Assembly: GCA_905250125.1 (NCBI GenBank)
Contig: CAJNOL010001035.1
Coordinates: 1-64,000 of the forward strand
Source: Rotaria sordida
Lineage: Eukaryota > Rotifera > Eurotatoria > Philodinida > Philodinidae
Reading direction: 5' to 3'
DNA length: 64,000 bases
The stretch's first letter is position 1. Every line of letters begins with the position of its first letter. The notes below the pieces were generated by a model, which saw only the letters and a program-made list of their open reading frames with translations, had not been told where the DNA came from and did no database searches. Shown in pieces: positions 38,624-55,500 of the stretch. The position numbers were made by a program, and so were the translations under genes.

Positions 38624-40692
38624 TATATATATATATTAAACAAGGACAAAAATCAAACATTTTGAAATCTATGAAAAATTTATTATAAGTAATGAAGGAG
38701 AATGACTAAAAAATAATGCGAAATAGAATAAAATAAAAAATATTAATTTTCACACTTTTTTCATTCATTGACAATAATGATTAAACTAAAATATGAAGAA
38801 ATAGATCGAAGAATAAATTCAACGTTAAAATTATATATCAAATATATTTTATTTTAATAATAATATCATAGAATTCAGATAAGACGGCATCTGTAATTTA
38901 GTAGACTAGAAAGAAATTTTTCTTGTTCAAACAAATTTCATTTTTAAATGATGAGAATCTATATAAAAAAAATGTACTTTAAAGATAAAGATTTTCATGA
39001 GATGACATAAGAGTGAAAGGATGATTAGGTGTGAGTATGTGCCTTCTTCTTATCTACACTCACATCTAATCAGTGCTCAGCAACTACAAAGTTTGAGTTC
39101 TGTAGCTTTTACTACGAATAAGAAATTGTAACAACACTCTCACTTATTATTTTATCCATTTTTCAATAACGTTAATTAATAAATTTTTTCAACAATAGCA
39201 AATTTTTATCGATTAATAGTTCAGAATGCATTAGATTACAAAGCTATAAGAAAATAATTTTTACGGATGACATATAAGCAAAAATCTATCATTGAATATG
39301 TTTCTATCAATCAAATCAAATCAGAAGAGTTGTATTGCAAAATTAGTTGACGTGTAATCTATAGAAAACATTTGGAATGTATTGAAAGAAAAATTACAAA
39401 AGCAAGAATACAAATAATATTAAACAACTGGAAAACGAACATTAAAATAGAATGATAAAAATTTGTGTATGTCTTTATGTTAATAAATGATAGATAAAAT
39501 ATGAATACCATTAAAAATTAATAATCGGTCATGATAATAATTAAATGCACTTATATGAATAACTTTATGTATGTTTCGTTTTATTTTGATTTATAAATAT
39601 TAACCAAAGAGGTCGAGAAAACTAATCAAATAGTATATGATAGTATTGTTTAAAGATGTGCAGCATAGGATAAGGTAAAAGTTAAAAAAATTTTCTCAGT
39701 CAAGGTATAGGGTAGAGTTCGTCGGGTCCAAAATTTTCAGGTCTGGACCAGCCCAACGGACTCTACTATAGAGTTTTTAAAAAAGCTTATCCTATACATC
39801 TCTAGTGTTATTACAATATATTAGATGTAGCAAAAGGTTATAGGCCTGAAACTTTGTAGTTATTTAATACTAAGAAAGCACAATAATATGTCAAAATTGA
39901 AAAGAATTTGTTTTTGTCAAATGCAAGAATGATGAATTTTTGAAATCGTTTCAGAATATCTAAGACATACTTTATATATAGTTTACGATTTATCTTTCAT
40001 CTATTTTCTTATTCATTCTTACACTCTGAGACATACAAATAAAGAATTAATTAAATTATTATTAAATCAAAATCATGTATATAGACTTTGTATGCATTTA
40101 AAAAATAAAAGAAGTCCTTCGAAAATATTTGCAATGTCGATTTATATTTTAATTCTTCGACACATACAGTAGTATACATTTATTTTCATGTTAAAATTCA
40201 TTTATAAGAAAAAGGTTATGTTCTTTTTTTAACTATATGTCATGCTACTACCAATTTCTATTTTTTTTTTCTTATACAATGCCATAACTATTCTCATCAA
40301 CCATAACAAAAATAAAGAAGAATTTGTTTGTTCAATCAATATTTATAATAGAGACAAGCTGATTTTAATCTAAAGAAGTCACTCACCTGATTCAAATATA
40401 TTTGATATTATCATTTTTCCAAAAACGAAATAAATTCGACAAGTCGAAGAATTAATATGTATATATGTACAAAAAGAAAACAAATATGTAAATCAACATT
40501 TACCCTTTAATAATAAAATAATATAAGTGGATTAGAAAGAAAAAAAGAAAAGATAAGGAAACACATGCCATTTTATCACACTAAATAAATCATACTAAAT
40601 ATTACATTCTTAATCATGACGAGATTCTATTGTTCTTAAATAAATATCTTAACCTCTGAAAAAAAAAAAAAAGAAAATCAATATTATTTATT
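38624..40692. other. Intergenic, no gene seen
   Basis: About 2 kb of AT-rich sequence. There is a short hairpin where GATTAGGTGTGAGT near 39025 pairs with ACTCACATCTAATC near 39058. Another short region near 39710-39775 has partly complementary flanks (GTAGAGTTCGTCGGG and CCAACGGACTCTAC). No coding frame with family resemblance was found. Confidence 0.45.
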
Positions 40693-41729
40693 TCAAGATA
40701 ACATCGAAGTTACAATCGTCGGACGAGTTTTTATTCGTGAATATTTATGTAACGAAGAACGAGTAATAGATGATTTTGTTTTTGTATTTTTTTCGAAAAA
40801 ATTTAATTTAATTTGTTTTTGTTTGAATGATAATAAAGAATTTTCATAATAATAAATATCAGTTAATTGATTTTTAAATTCATGATAGCGTTTATCATTT
40901 AATGCATTCATTTGAATAATATTATTTTCACGTTGTGACATATATAATAAATCTTTTATAGTAAATTTATTTTGATTTTCTTTTGTACGTAATTCATAAC
41001 ATAAATGACGTGCAGATTGATTTAATGATGAATCAAAAAATAATAAAGCTGATATTGATTGTGGTAAAAATAAATAATTTGATAAATCATTTAATTCAGG
41101 AATTTCTTGTATAAACTGTGGACGATTAATAAATAAATCAATTAATGGTTCAAGATTTTCATTAGTTGAAAGTGGAAATTTTAAACGTTCAAAATTAATT
41201 GGTTTACGTAAAAAATATTCACTTCCTATTTATTAAATAGTTTTTTTTTTCTAAGAAAAAGAAAATAAAAAAATTTAATTTACCAAGAAAAACTAATGGT
41301 AAAGTTTTATTTGAAATTAATGTATTTGAATACATATATAGGACATTTTTTTCTATATGATTATTTCGATGAAAAAAATAACCAGAAGAAATAATTCTAA
41401 GATTTGGATAGATAAAATTAGCTGATGATTGAACAAAATCCAATGAAAGTAAATAAGTTAATTGAGTACGTTGTCGAAATTCAATTGTTAAATTATCAAT
41501 ACTTGATGATGAATCAAGATGATCATTAGAATAAATACTTGATTGTTTATTGAAATCTTTATTAGATGAAGTTTTTTCTGGTTTACTTATATTAGAATTT
41601 GAAATAAATGATTCCGAATATTTTGAAATTTGAATATTTTCATTGATTATAGATTTATTGTAGATTGATGATAGACTCTTATGTGGTAGTTTCTTTTTTG
41701 TCAATGAAGCCAATGAAATATTTTTTATA
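40693..41729 (-). CDS. Unrecognised protein, 5' end not located
   Basis: Two clear exons, 41729-41284 and 41225-40693, joined by a 58-nt GT-AG intron, encode about 326 residues to the TAA. The first visible exon begins in phase 2 after TTTATTTATAG, so at least one upstream exon exists, but no convincing ATG exon was found as far as 43.8 kb. The visible N-terminal third is Ser/Asn/Lys-rich and probably disordered. The middle has alternating hydrophobic stretches (RTQLTYLLSLDFVQSSANFI, SGYFFHRNNHIEKNVLYMYS) and the C-terminus is basic, ending RPTIVTSMLS. There is no signal peptide or membrane segment. Coding status is supported by codon pattern, intron phase and length; function is unknown. Confidence 0.6.
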
Positions 41730-41894
41730 CTATAAATAAATATAGATAAATCAAATATTTCGAAGTTCAATTATATATATGAAATTAAATTGAAATCATT
41801 TAAAAGAAACATTCTATTGCTTTCGAAAGTTATATCACTCATTTTGTCTTGAGAATTATTTTTCCAATTTAACGAGAGAACTAACCCAAGTGAC

Positions 41895-42160
41895 ACCCAC
41901 CGTTCGTGCTCATATTGGATCTACAGACAGCACTCAGTAAGAATAGCAAAAGGCTAAAAGTGTTTGTCCGCCAGTTATGACCAGTTTACTAAATTTTTGA
42001 CCCATTTTTAGGTACTCCCTAGAAGACCGATTAGCGGAGTTTTGATCCAAAATTTAGTCTATAAATAGGCCTAATAACTCTTAGATTATCCTAAAATTTT
42101 CAGTCGAAAAGAATTTTCCTTCGTTGAGTGATTGAATTTTCAAACAAACTTGTTTTTTAT
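41895..42160. repeat. Copy 1 of a dispersed repeat shared with 55.2-55.7 kb
   Basis: Starting GTTCGTGCTCATATTGGATC and running through AGAATAGCAAAAGGCT, then TAGGTACTCCCTAGAAGACC and GATCCAAAATTTAGTCTATA, this stretch aligns with 55190-55260 and 55505-55700 in the same orientation. Similarity by eye is about three quarters. This copy lacks the roughly 240 bp that separate the two parts in the other copy. Confidence 0.7.
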
Positions 42161-42180
42161 GATATGTCTGTAGCAAAGCA

Positions 42181-42458
42181 GCAGCTACCAGGACTTATTT
42201 TTTCTGGATTTATTGGGATTTTTCAATAAGTCCGTAAGCACTTTGAGATAAATCCCATACAGTTCCTCGCTACATACAGAGTGTGGATGAGGGTGTGAGT
42301 GTGAGTATGGGTGTGGGTGTGAGTATGGGTGTGGGTGTGGGTGTTGATGTGAGTATACTGGGATAGCATCAATATTAATATATCAGAATAAATCCTCAAT
42401 AAAGAAATAAGTCTGCTAGAAAGAATAAATCCCGAAAAAATAAGTCCCGGTAGTCCCT
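42181..42458. mobile_element. Small inverted-repeat element with internal GT-rich minisatellite
   Basis: The left end CTACCAGGACTTATTTTTTC and right end GAAAAAATAAGTCCCGGTAG are inverted copies, with TGGATTTATT and AATAAATCC extending the arms. The interior has a GTGTGGGTGTGAGTATGG-type tandem repeat at about 42288-42352. It has no coding potential and sits directly after copy 1 of the dispersed repeat. Confidence 0.75.
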
Positions 42459-42502
42459 CGATGAGTTAGATATCTAATAAGTTAACTGGATATAATCGTT
42501 AT

Positions 42503-42630
42503 CGTACATAGCGTTTTATCTAGATATTCTCGTTCAGAGAAGCGGTTTCAAACTACGGGAGAGCCAACCCAATTTTCGGAAGTGCACCACCTCTCATCGG
42601 CTCTCATTCTAGATAAAACACTCATCGTGC
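42503..42630. repeat. Short foldback repeat
   Basis: TAGCGTTTTATCTAGA near 42509 faces TCTAGATAAAACACTC near 42608, giving arms of about 25 bp. The centre contains ATTTTCGGAAGTGCACCACC, which resembles ATTTTCGGAAGAGCGCCACC at about 32095-32114 in EOGT intron 2, so the two may be fragments of one family. Confidence 0.55.
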
Positions 42631-43850
42631 ATTATTTCTGTTTTTTTTTGAAAGGAAAAAATCCTATGTGTATAATAAGCGTTACAGTTAAAAATCACTT
42701 TTCTTTAAATTCAGCTCTCTTTAAATTGTAATACTTTTTTAAACTGCTGTCATAAACTGTTCTGCTCTGAAAGTTCTCAATATACCACATCTTAATCGAT
42801 GTTTTTTTTAATATTCGATTTATTTTTCTAGTCTTAATGATTCTCAACACAAAAGAGAATAATTTTCATAAGAGTATAGTTCATCGACAATGTCAATTAT
42901 TTCCTATAGGTAGGATTCTTTCGTTTCAAAGACAGAATTAATATATACAACAACTATTATATCTAGTTAATGTATTAGAAATCCTATACATCGTATAACA
43001 ATTTCAATATAGTTTTGAAATGTGAATTAATTGCTTGAGTTACTCATAGTTCATCATCTCATTTTTAACCATTAAAATATTAATGACTAATTTGCTTTTA
43101 AATATGATAGACACTTCTAGACTAATAACTTCCTTACTAAATGAGTTAGACAGATCCATTTATCGTCATTTTGAAGAGTGCGTTTTATTCTTCATTTTCT
43201 CTATAAGGACAATTCTACAACAAGATTTTGTTAGACAAAATGTGTCAGGACTTCTAATCCATTATTTATATTTTGTATATAACAAATCTCTTATGTTATA
43301 AAACACTGATTTTTTTTTTACCAAATTCTATTTATCAGGAACATCATCCTTCAAAAAGTGAAATTAACGTTTTATTTTGAAAATTCGTATAAATTTTTCA
43401 ATTTTATATTGTTTAGAGAATATTTTTTCATTAGGTTTTGCATGATGTAAAAGACCTCTTTTGTTTATAATATAATTTGACGTCATGAAATAATCAAATA
43501 AAGAAAGTCAATTCTCTTGTATTGAAAAAAAAAAATTTTGTCACCTACGGTAATATCATTTGATTACGATTGATTGAATTAGTTGGTTTTAATCGATTCA
43601 ATGATCTGTTGTCAATATCAATCATCATTAATTAATCAAATAAAAGATAAAAAAATCTTTTCTTACATCCAACTTCTGGCGCCGGATGTTCTATAATTGA
43701 TTAAAGAAAGTAAATAATTGAGAGACAAAAAAATACAGAGAAAGACATTTCAATTTAAACATATACACGTACATTAATTGACAAAAAAAAAAAAGAAAAC
43801 GACAAGCAAGCAAAAATAAATACATAAATAAACATGAGGAATACTTTTGT
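42631..43850. other. Intergenic, no gene seen
   Basis: AT-rich sequence upstream of the unrecognised minus-strand gene and downstream of the PKA gene. An ORF at 43083-43301 is open but shows no family resemblance and no splice context, so it is not called. Confidence 0.45.
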
Positions 43851-49571
<5,721 letters not shown>

Positions 49572-52511
49572 TGTAAACGATTATGTATAAGGTATTTGCT
49601 TTATGTTTTTACTATTAATAATCGACGAATGAAAATAAAATAAGTAATGTTGTCTAACTACCACCTATACATATGTAAGATTGTTTTTGAGTAGTCGTAT
49701 CTTTTTGTCAATCTATCATAAATGATCGAATACTAATAAGAACAAATGCATGTAAAAGTAAAAAAAAAAAAAAAGAAACAAGTACGAAATGAATAGGTGT
49801 GAATCAGAGCAATACTTTAGTGACACAGTAGTGATCGTGATAATGTTTATGAGCGCAAGATAAAAAGAGTGATAGGAAAATGAGTATAGAAGAAAATAGA
49901 CAGGCAAAAAAGAGACATCTTTCTCTATATTCCCTGGGGCTACTAAGCAGCTTTTTAGTCTTTCTTCTTTTTTTCTCTTTTTTCTCATCTACGTTGTTGA
50001 TGCCTGGCTATATCCTTTTTTATTGCCAAGAGGCTAGTAAGCCATCCATTTACTACTATCGTTCCATCAGTCGTTCATCTATCATCATTGGGCAATGAGA
50101 AAAGCGTATATGTGAATTTTAACTTAATAACAATAAGACGAATGACATCGGAGATGACAATGCCCGAGTGCTCACATTATGAAGACATGCTGTTAAGCTA
50201 GTTTTTTTTTTTAGCTTTATAATAAATATTTTTTTTATTCTGAATTCTAAACCTAAATTTTATGTACTTAAAAAACAATCTGGTTTTTTTATAATGTTTT
50301 TCTGAAGATTAAAGAAGATTTTTTGTGTTGATTTTGTGTTGATTAAAAATAGAATATGATTATTTGTTCTGACACTTTTTACTATAATCTGGTTTTGATA
50401 TGATTGAAGCGAATTAATAAACTTTTTTCTTTTTTTTTTTTTATAGGATATAAAGTCATTCGAAAAGAAAAAAGTAATTATAGGAGATCTTATATGTTCT
50501 ATTATTCCTTTATTCTGTTCTTTTTTCTTTTCTTTCTTTTTGTTCTTCTTCTGGTTCTCTATCAATCTGTAAATAGGAATGACGTAGTAGCAAACAAGAA
50601 CAACTGTAATGATAAATAAAGGTAGTATTAAGTCTATTTATATCAATTAAATAACTTTTCACTACCGTAACCTATGATAAAAAAATGAGATCAATTTAAC
50701 CCTTCGATGGCGGACTTATTTTTAGAATAAATAGATTAAAAATCTATTGTTAACGTCGTATACTTTGAAAATTATTGACGATCATAGTTTTTCGCACTTA
50801 GACTCAATTTAAAGATGAAATACTGTTACTAGTAGAATATATGTCAGAACATAACAAATATTGAAAAGTTCTATTTTACTATATTTCGACTTCATCTTTT
50901 ATTCAAATTTTGACAACGTAAGTTTACGTGCTTCGCCATCAAAGGGTTGAAAAGAAAATTTGTCTAATAGGAAAATACTATTTTAGGCATCTATGAAAGA
51001 TCGTCATTTTTGATTAAGGATTTTTTTATATTCTCTCTTTTAATTGCATGTTATAATACTCAAGAGAATTTTTCGTTTAATTTTTATTCTTAAATGAAAG
51101 GTTTCATAATTCATCATCTATATTGATTCACATGCAAACATTATCACAAAATGACTAAAGTTGATAATTGATCGACACATCAATTTATTTTATAGTTTTC
51201 AACACGAATCAAAAAAAAAAAGAATATACAAGCAATATAGAATACACATACTTCTTGCCTTTTTCTTTTTTGTTTGAATAAGTTTGCTGAACCTTTTTGA
51301 ATATGACAATGACACAATACTGATTAACACACACATACATACAAGAGATAATATTAATTATTTTCTTCATACTTCTATCCATCGCACTCAGTCATAATAG
51401 CAACTGGCAACCAGAAAGACACGACCTTTGGAAACAAGCTGTGCACGAATATGACGTCAAACCTGTATTTCTCTCGTTGTCGTTTCATGTCTTTCTTTCT
51501 CTCTCTTTCAATATATTCAGTTAAAATCTATTGCCAATTGTTATTTGTTCAATTCATTCTTTTTTAATTTTTAACAATGACAGATGAAAAAAAATATACG
51601 CAAAAGAAAAAGAAAAGAATAAAACGGAAAATAGCTCGCTTCTTTGTTTGACAGAAATAATTTCTTCAAAATTTAATAAAAAACCTAATTTCCGTTTATC
51701 ATTCAATAGTTCTTGTCGGAAACTACGATCCATCATGTTCTCATAATAACAATAAAAAAAAACATGAAACGTTTAATAATATATCCAAATTACATATGTC
51801 AAAAAAGGAAGCAACAAAACACGACCTGAGGTTCTTATTTTCTTTTTCTTTTTTTTTTTTTAGTTTTTAATAATGTTCGATATGCATAGAAGCATAAATT
51901 TTGATCTTGGGCAATAACAAAAAAAAACCACAAGTTGGCACACACAGATAGAAAAAAAAATGTAACGAAACACTGGCGAAAGCATATACGATTGAAAAAC
52001 AGAACAAAAAAAAATTGACAAAAAAAAAAAACTTTTTTTTAATATAATACATTGGAAAAAGTCGTCAATAATGATGACGATTTCACTTTTATCACAAGAA
52101 AAAAAGGAAAACAAAAAAAAAAGGAAAAGACAAGAAACTTGAACAAATCATATAATCAGTGAAATGAAGAAATGAAAAAAAAAATCACAGATCTATGGAA
52201 AATTTTGTTTTATTGTCAATCAAGCAAGCAAAGAACTGAGTAGTAATAGTAGTAGTAATAATATATCTAAGTCGCGTGCTTTATTGAAATTATCAAGATG
52301 AAAAAATGTTAGAAAAGAAGAAATCAAATATTTCATGCAAGAGTTACACAAAAATGAACATTACATTTTATTTTTATTGATTTTCTCTTATTTTGTTAGA
52401 CAAAATAAAGAGAAAAACTAACCTTGTTGTTTTTTTTTTGTTGTGATGTTGTTTGGTGTTATTTTTTATTATTTTAGTTATTAATAAGATAGAAGTCAAT
52501 AACAAAGAAAT
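49572..52511. other. Intergenic region with one small transposon
   Basis: This separates the PKA and STAR genes, both on the minus strand. It is AT-rich with many A and T runs. Apart from the piggyBac-type element at 50700-50946, only short low-complexity frames are present. A 60-codon frame at 51736-51554 was considered and left out. Confidence 0.45.
50700..50946. mobile_element. piggyBac-type short non-autonomous element (247 bp)
   Basis: The ends CCCTTCGATGGCG and CGCCATCAAAGGG are inverted copies. The left end is preceded by TTAA (50696-50699) and the right followed by TTGA (50947-50950), a one-base variant. CCC termini with a TTAA target duplication are the hallmark of piggyBac elements. 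No transposase frame is present. Confidence 0.8.
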
Positions 52512-55500
52512 TTAAGTTCGATTCAAACGAGGTGGTTGAATTGTGTAAGGTTGATAACGGGCAGAGGCAGAAGAGGCTGCTGCGCCTTGTGTGATGTTTC
52601 CTGTAGCATTGTTTGTTGTTGTTCTAGTAGCTACACCTGCACGGTAAAGAAGAGAAAAGAGCAGACAAAAGCAGTGAGATATTATATATTTATATAATTA
52701 TATACATCAAATTTAAAGAAATCAGTTTACGTTTGTCAGTCAATACTACAGCGTTTACAAACAGAAGAAATCATATAAAAAAAACCTAATGCTCAAAAAA
52801 CGAAATAAGAGAAATTAAGCGTATATTGACACATGCCTTTTTTTCTTCATTCATCACTGAATCAACGACATCAATGAGCCTAGAAGGAGAGAGACAATTG
52901 CATTCTATAGAGCTGCTCTCACCCCATAGCTAAACTGACTATCTATCTAAAGAAGCACGCCACCTGCTGTTATTGCCATAAGAAAATTATATTCTGATTA
53001 ACTACACTAACTTAGTTGTTTTTTTTTTAAGTATTGTTTTAGTTAGAGAGTGCATTTAAGTGTTTTGTTTCAAAAAAAAGCAAGACTGTGTATGTGGTAT
53101 GTGTTTGTTGATTTGTTTTTTTTTTTCGATTTGTTTGGTTGTTTGTTGTTGTTTTTATCATGGTGAGATATAAAGAGAGATCATGCGTTAAAGCAAAGTT
53201 TAGAAAAAAAGTAAAAAAAGAAAGAAAGAAAGAGAAAAAGAAAAAAAGATAGAAAGTATGGAAAGGATTATCATTCTAGCTTTTGACATGATTAGAAACT
53301 TTTTGATACATAGACTGATTGTGTGGATGATGATGTTGTTGAAAATTCTGATGCTGCTGATGATGCTGATGCTGATGATAATGATGCCTGTCGTGGCAAT
53401 AACAGCAAGTGCGTGATGTCGACCGAAAAGCGGACGACAATAGGTACAATGAGTTAAATTTGATACCTGCTGGTGTTGTGGCTGTGGGACCGGCCAAAAA
53501 TGGAAAAGCTAGAAAATATTAAAAAATAATAATAATAATAATATTTTTCATGAAAATCTAAAATAAAAAGAACTATTTACCTGCTTGACTTGGATCAATA
53601 TGTGTTGGATATTCAAATAAATGTGCACCACCTGCAATCATTCCACCCATTTGATCAAGTGTTTGTAATGGTGCAAATACTTGAACAAAATTTTGTTCAC
53701 CATTTGCTGATGTTGTTTGAAAAAGTGAACCGTGTGGAACAGTTGTTAATGTTTGTTGTGTTGGATTAGTAGTCGTTGTAGCAAACATAGCTTGTCCTGC
53801 ACTTGATTGAATTTGTGCTGTTAAAAGATTTTGTTGCATACGTGGTGTTAAAATTAATGGTGCACCTATTGGCATTCGATTATTTGGAAATTGTAATTGT
53901 TGTAATTTTTTTTGAAATAAATTTGGTTCACGATATGTACCATTAATGATAGCTAATTCCATTAATTGTTTCTTTTTTAAATCATCTTCACCTTCAGCCT
54001 AAATGGCAGGTTTTTTTGTCATATAGATTTTATTTGAAAATAACCAATGATTAAAAAGCTATCTGTTTACTTTTGACGTATTTTCAACACATCAAAAGCT
54101 ATGATTTTGTGCTCTTTTCAAATAAAAAGTGTCTCATAAGGTTCTGAGCTTCGACAAAAATTAGTTTATATGTAAAAAAAAATGATCATTACTCAACTAT
54201 ACCTGTATGAGCTTCGAGTACTTAGGAAAATATTGTAAATGATATATTGTCCGATGACGTTATCTTCTTTTAATAATAAATGATATAAGCAGAAGAAACG
54301 TAATAATTAAAATCTCGAAATCGATTAGTATTTTCTTAAGAAGTTTTAATGAACTATAAATTCATTATACGTAACATAGCACAATTATACAAAGCAATAC
54401 GTAATATGTAGGAGGTGGGTATGACTATCCTCTGTAACCACATACATCCACACCATAATTATCACGTTTCTTCTGTTTATATCATTGTTATTAGAAAAGA
54501 TAATGTCATCGGATGCTGTGTCATTTAAAACATTGTATTAAGTAATAGAAGCTCATATAGATATAGCTTGGTAGGGATCATTCTTTGTTTATATATAAAT
54601 TAATTTTCATTGAGGTCCAGAACTTATCGGATATCGTTTTATGGACTTAGAAATTTAGTCTCAGTTTTCATTCGAGAGTAGTGAAATGATCTTTCAGTTT
54701 TGAGAGAAAATTTTTGTATTTTTACTATTGCAATTCGAAAGTAAAAGTTGGGAATTTTGTTTATATATTAGCTTGTAGATTAGAAGTTATCCTACAAAAT
54801 GCACTATTTAAAGAGTTTTTTTGATAGGAGACTTAAATTTTCATTTTTCTTAAATCTCATTTTTGAAAAATCAACAACCGTTTTAATGTTGAAAGGAACT
54901 CTTGAAAAAAAATGCTTGAATAAAACCTACAGTTAAGTTCAATATCACTTTTTATAGAGAAATATCCATTCTGCAAAATGACCGATTCTGACAAATTTTA
55001 GTACATTCGAACAGGAACTTATTGGGTAAACAAAAACCTGTTAGCTCATCATTTTCAGGTCTTTCAAAAAGTCTTTCACTACTCTTGAACAAAAATAGAT
55101 ACAATATTTCTCAGTCCATATTCAAATTCTGATCGTGATCTATAGTTTTTGGCTTGTCTGAAATGCTGTCGAGCAGGTCAAAATAAGACATTCGTCGTTT
55201 GAGCTCATATTGAATCTCCAGGCAAGTCTCAGTTGAGATAGCAAAAGCCTAACAGAGTTTATCCTTATGAATCGTTCGCGCCAAGACAGGCTCTCGGTAA
55301 TTTTCAGGGATAGGGGAGAACTAAAATTTGCCAGATAGTCTGACACAGGTTATCTAGCAGTAAATAGCAGCCGAAAATTCGTCTGCCAGAATTTGGCAGA
55401 CAGTTTTTGAGCAAATACTTAAAATTTGCGCAGACACGGCATGAAAAGTACCTGAGACTAGTCCTTGGTAGCCCCCCCCCCCCCCTTCCCACATCGAGAG

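Noticed and set aside
41965-42160. Reverse-transcriptase or viral fragment in the dispersed repeat
   Set aside because: No frame in either copy reads as a polymerase, capsid or envelope; the inverted ends fit a DNA element better.
43083-43301. 72-codon open frame as a gene
   Set aside because: No family resemblance, no splice sites in phase and AT-rich chance composition.
51554-51736. 60-codon minus-strand frame starting MMDRSFRQELLNDKRK as a first exon
   Set aside because: The first 37 residues look coding, but no usable donor in phase and no partner exon was found; the rest is Phe/Ser-rich low complexity.
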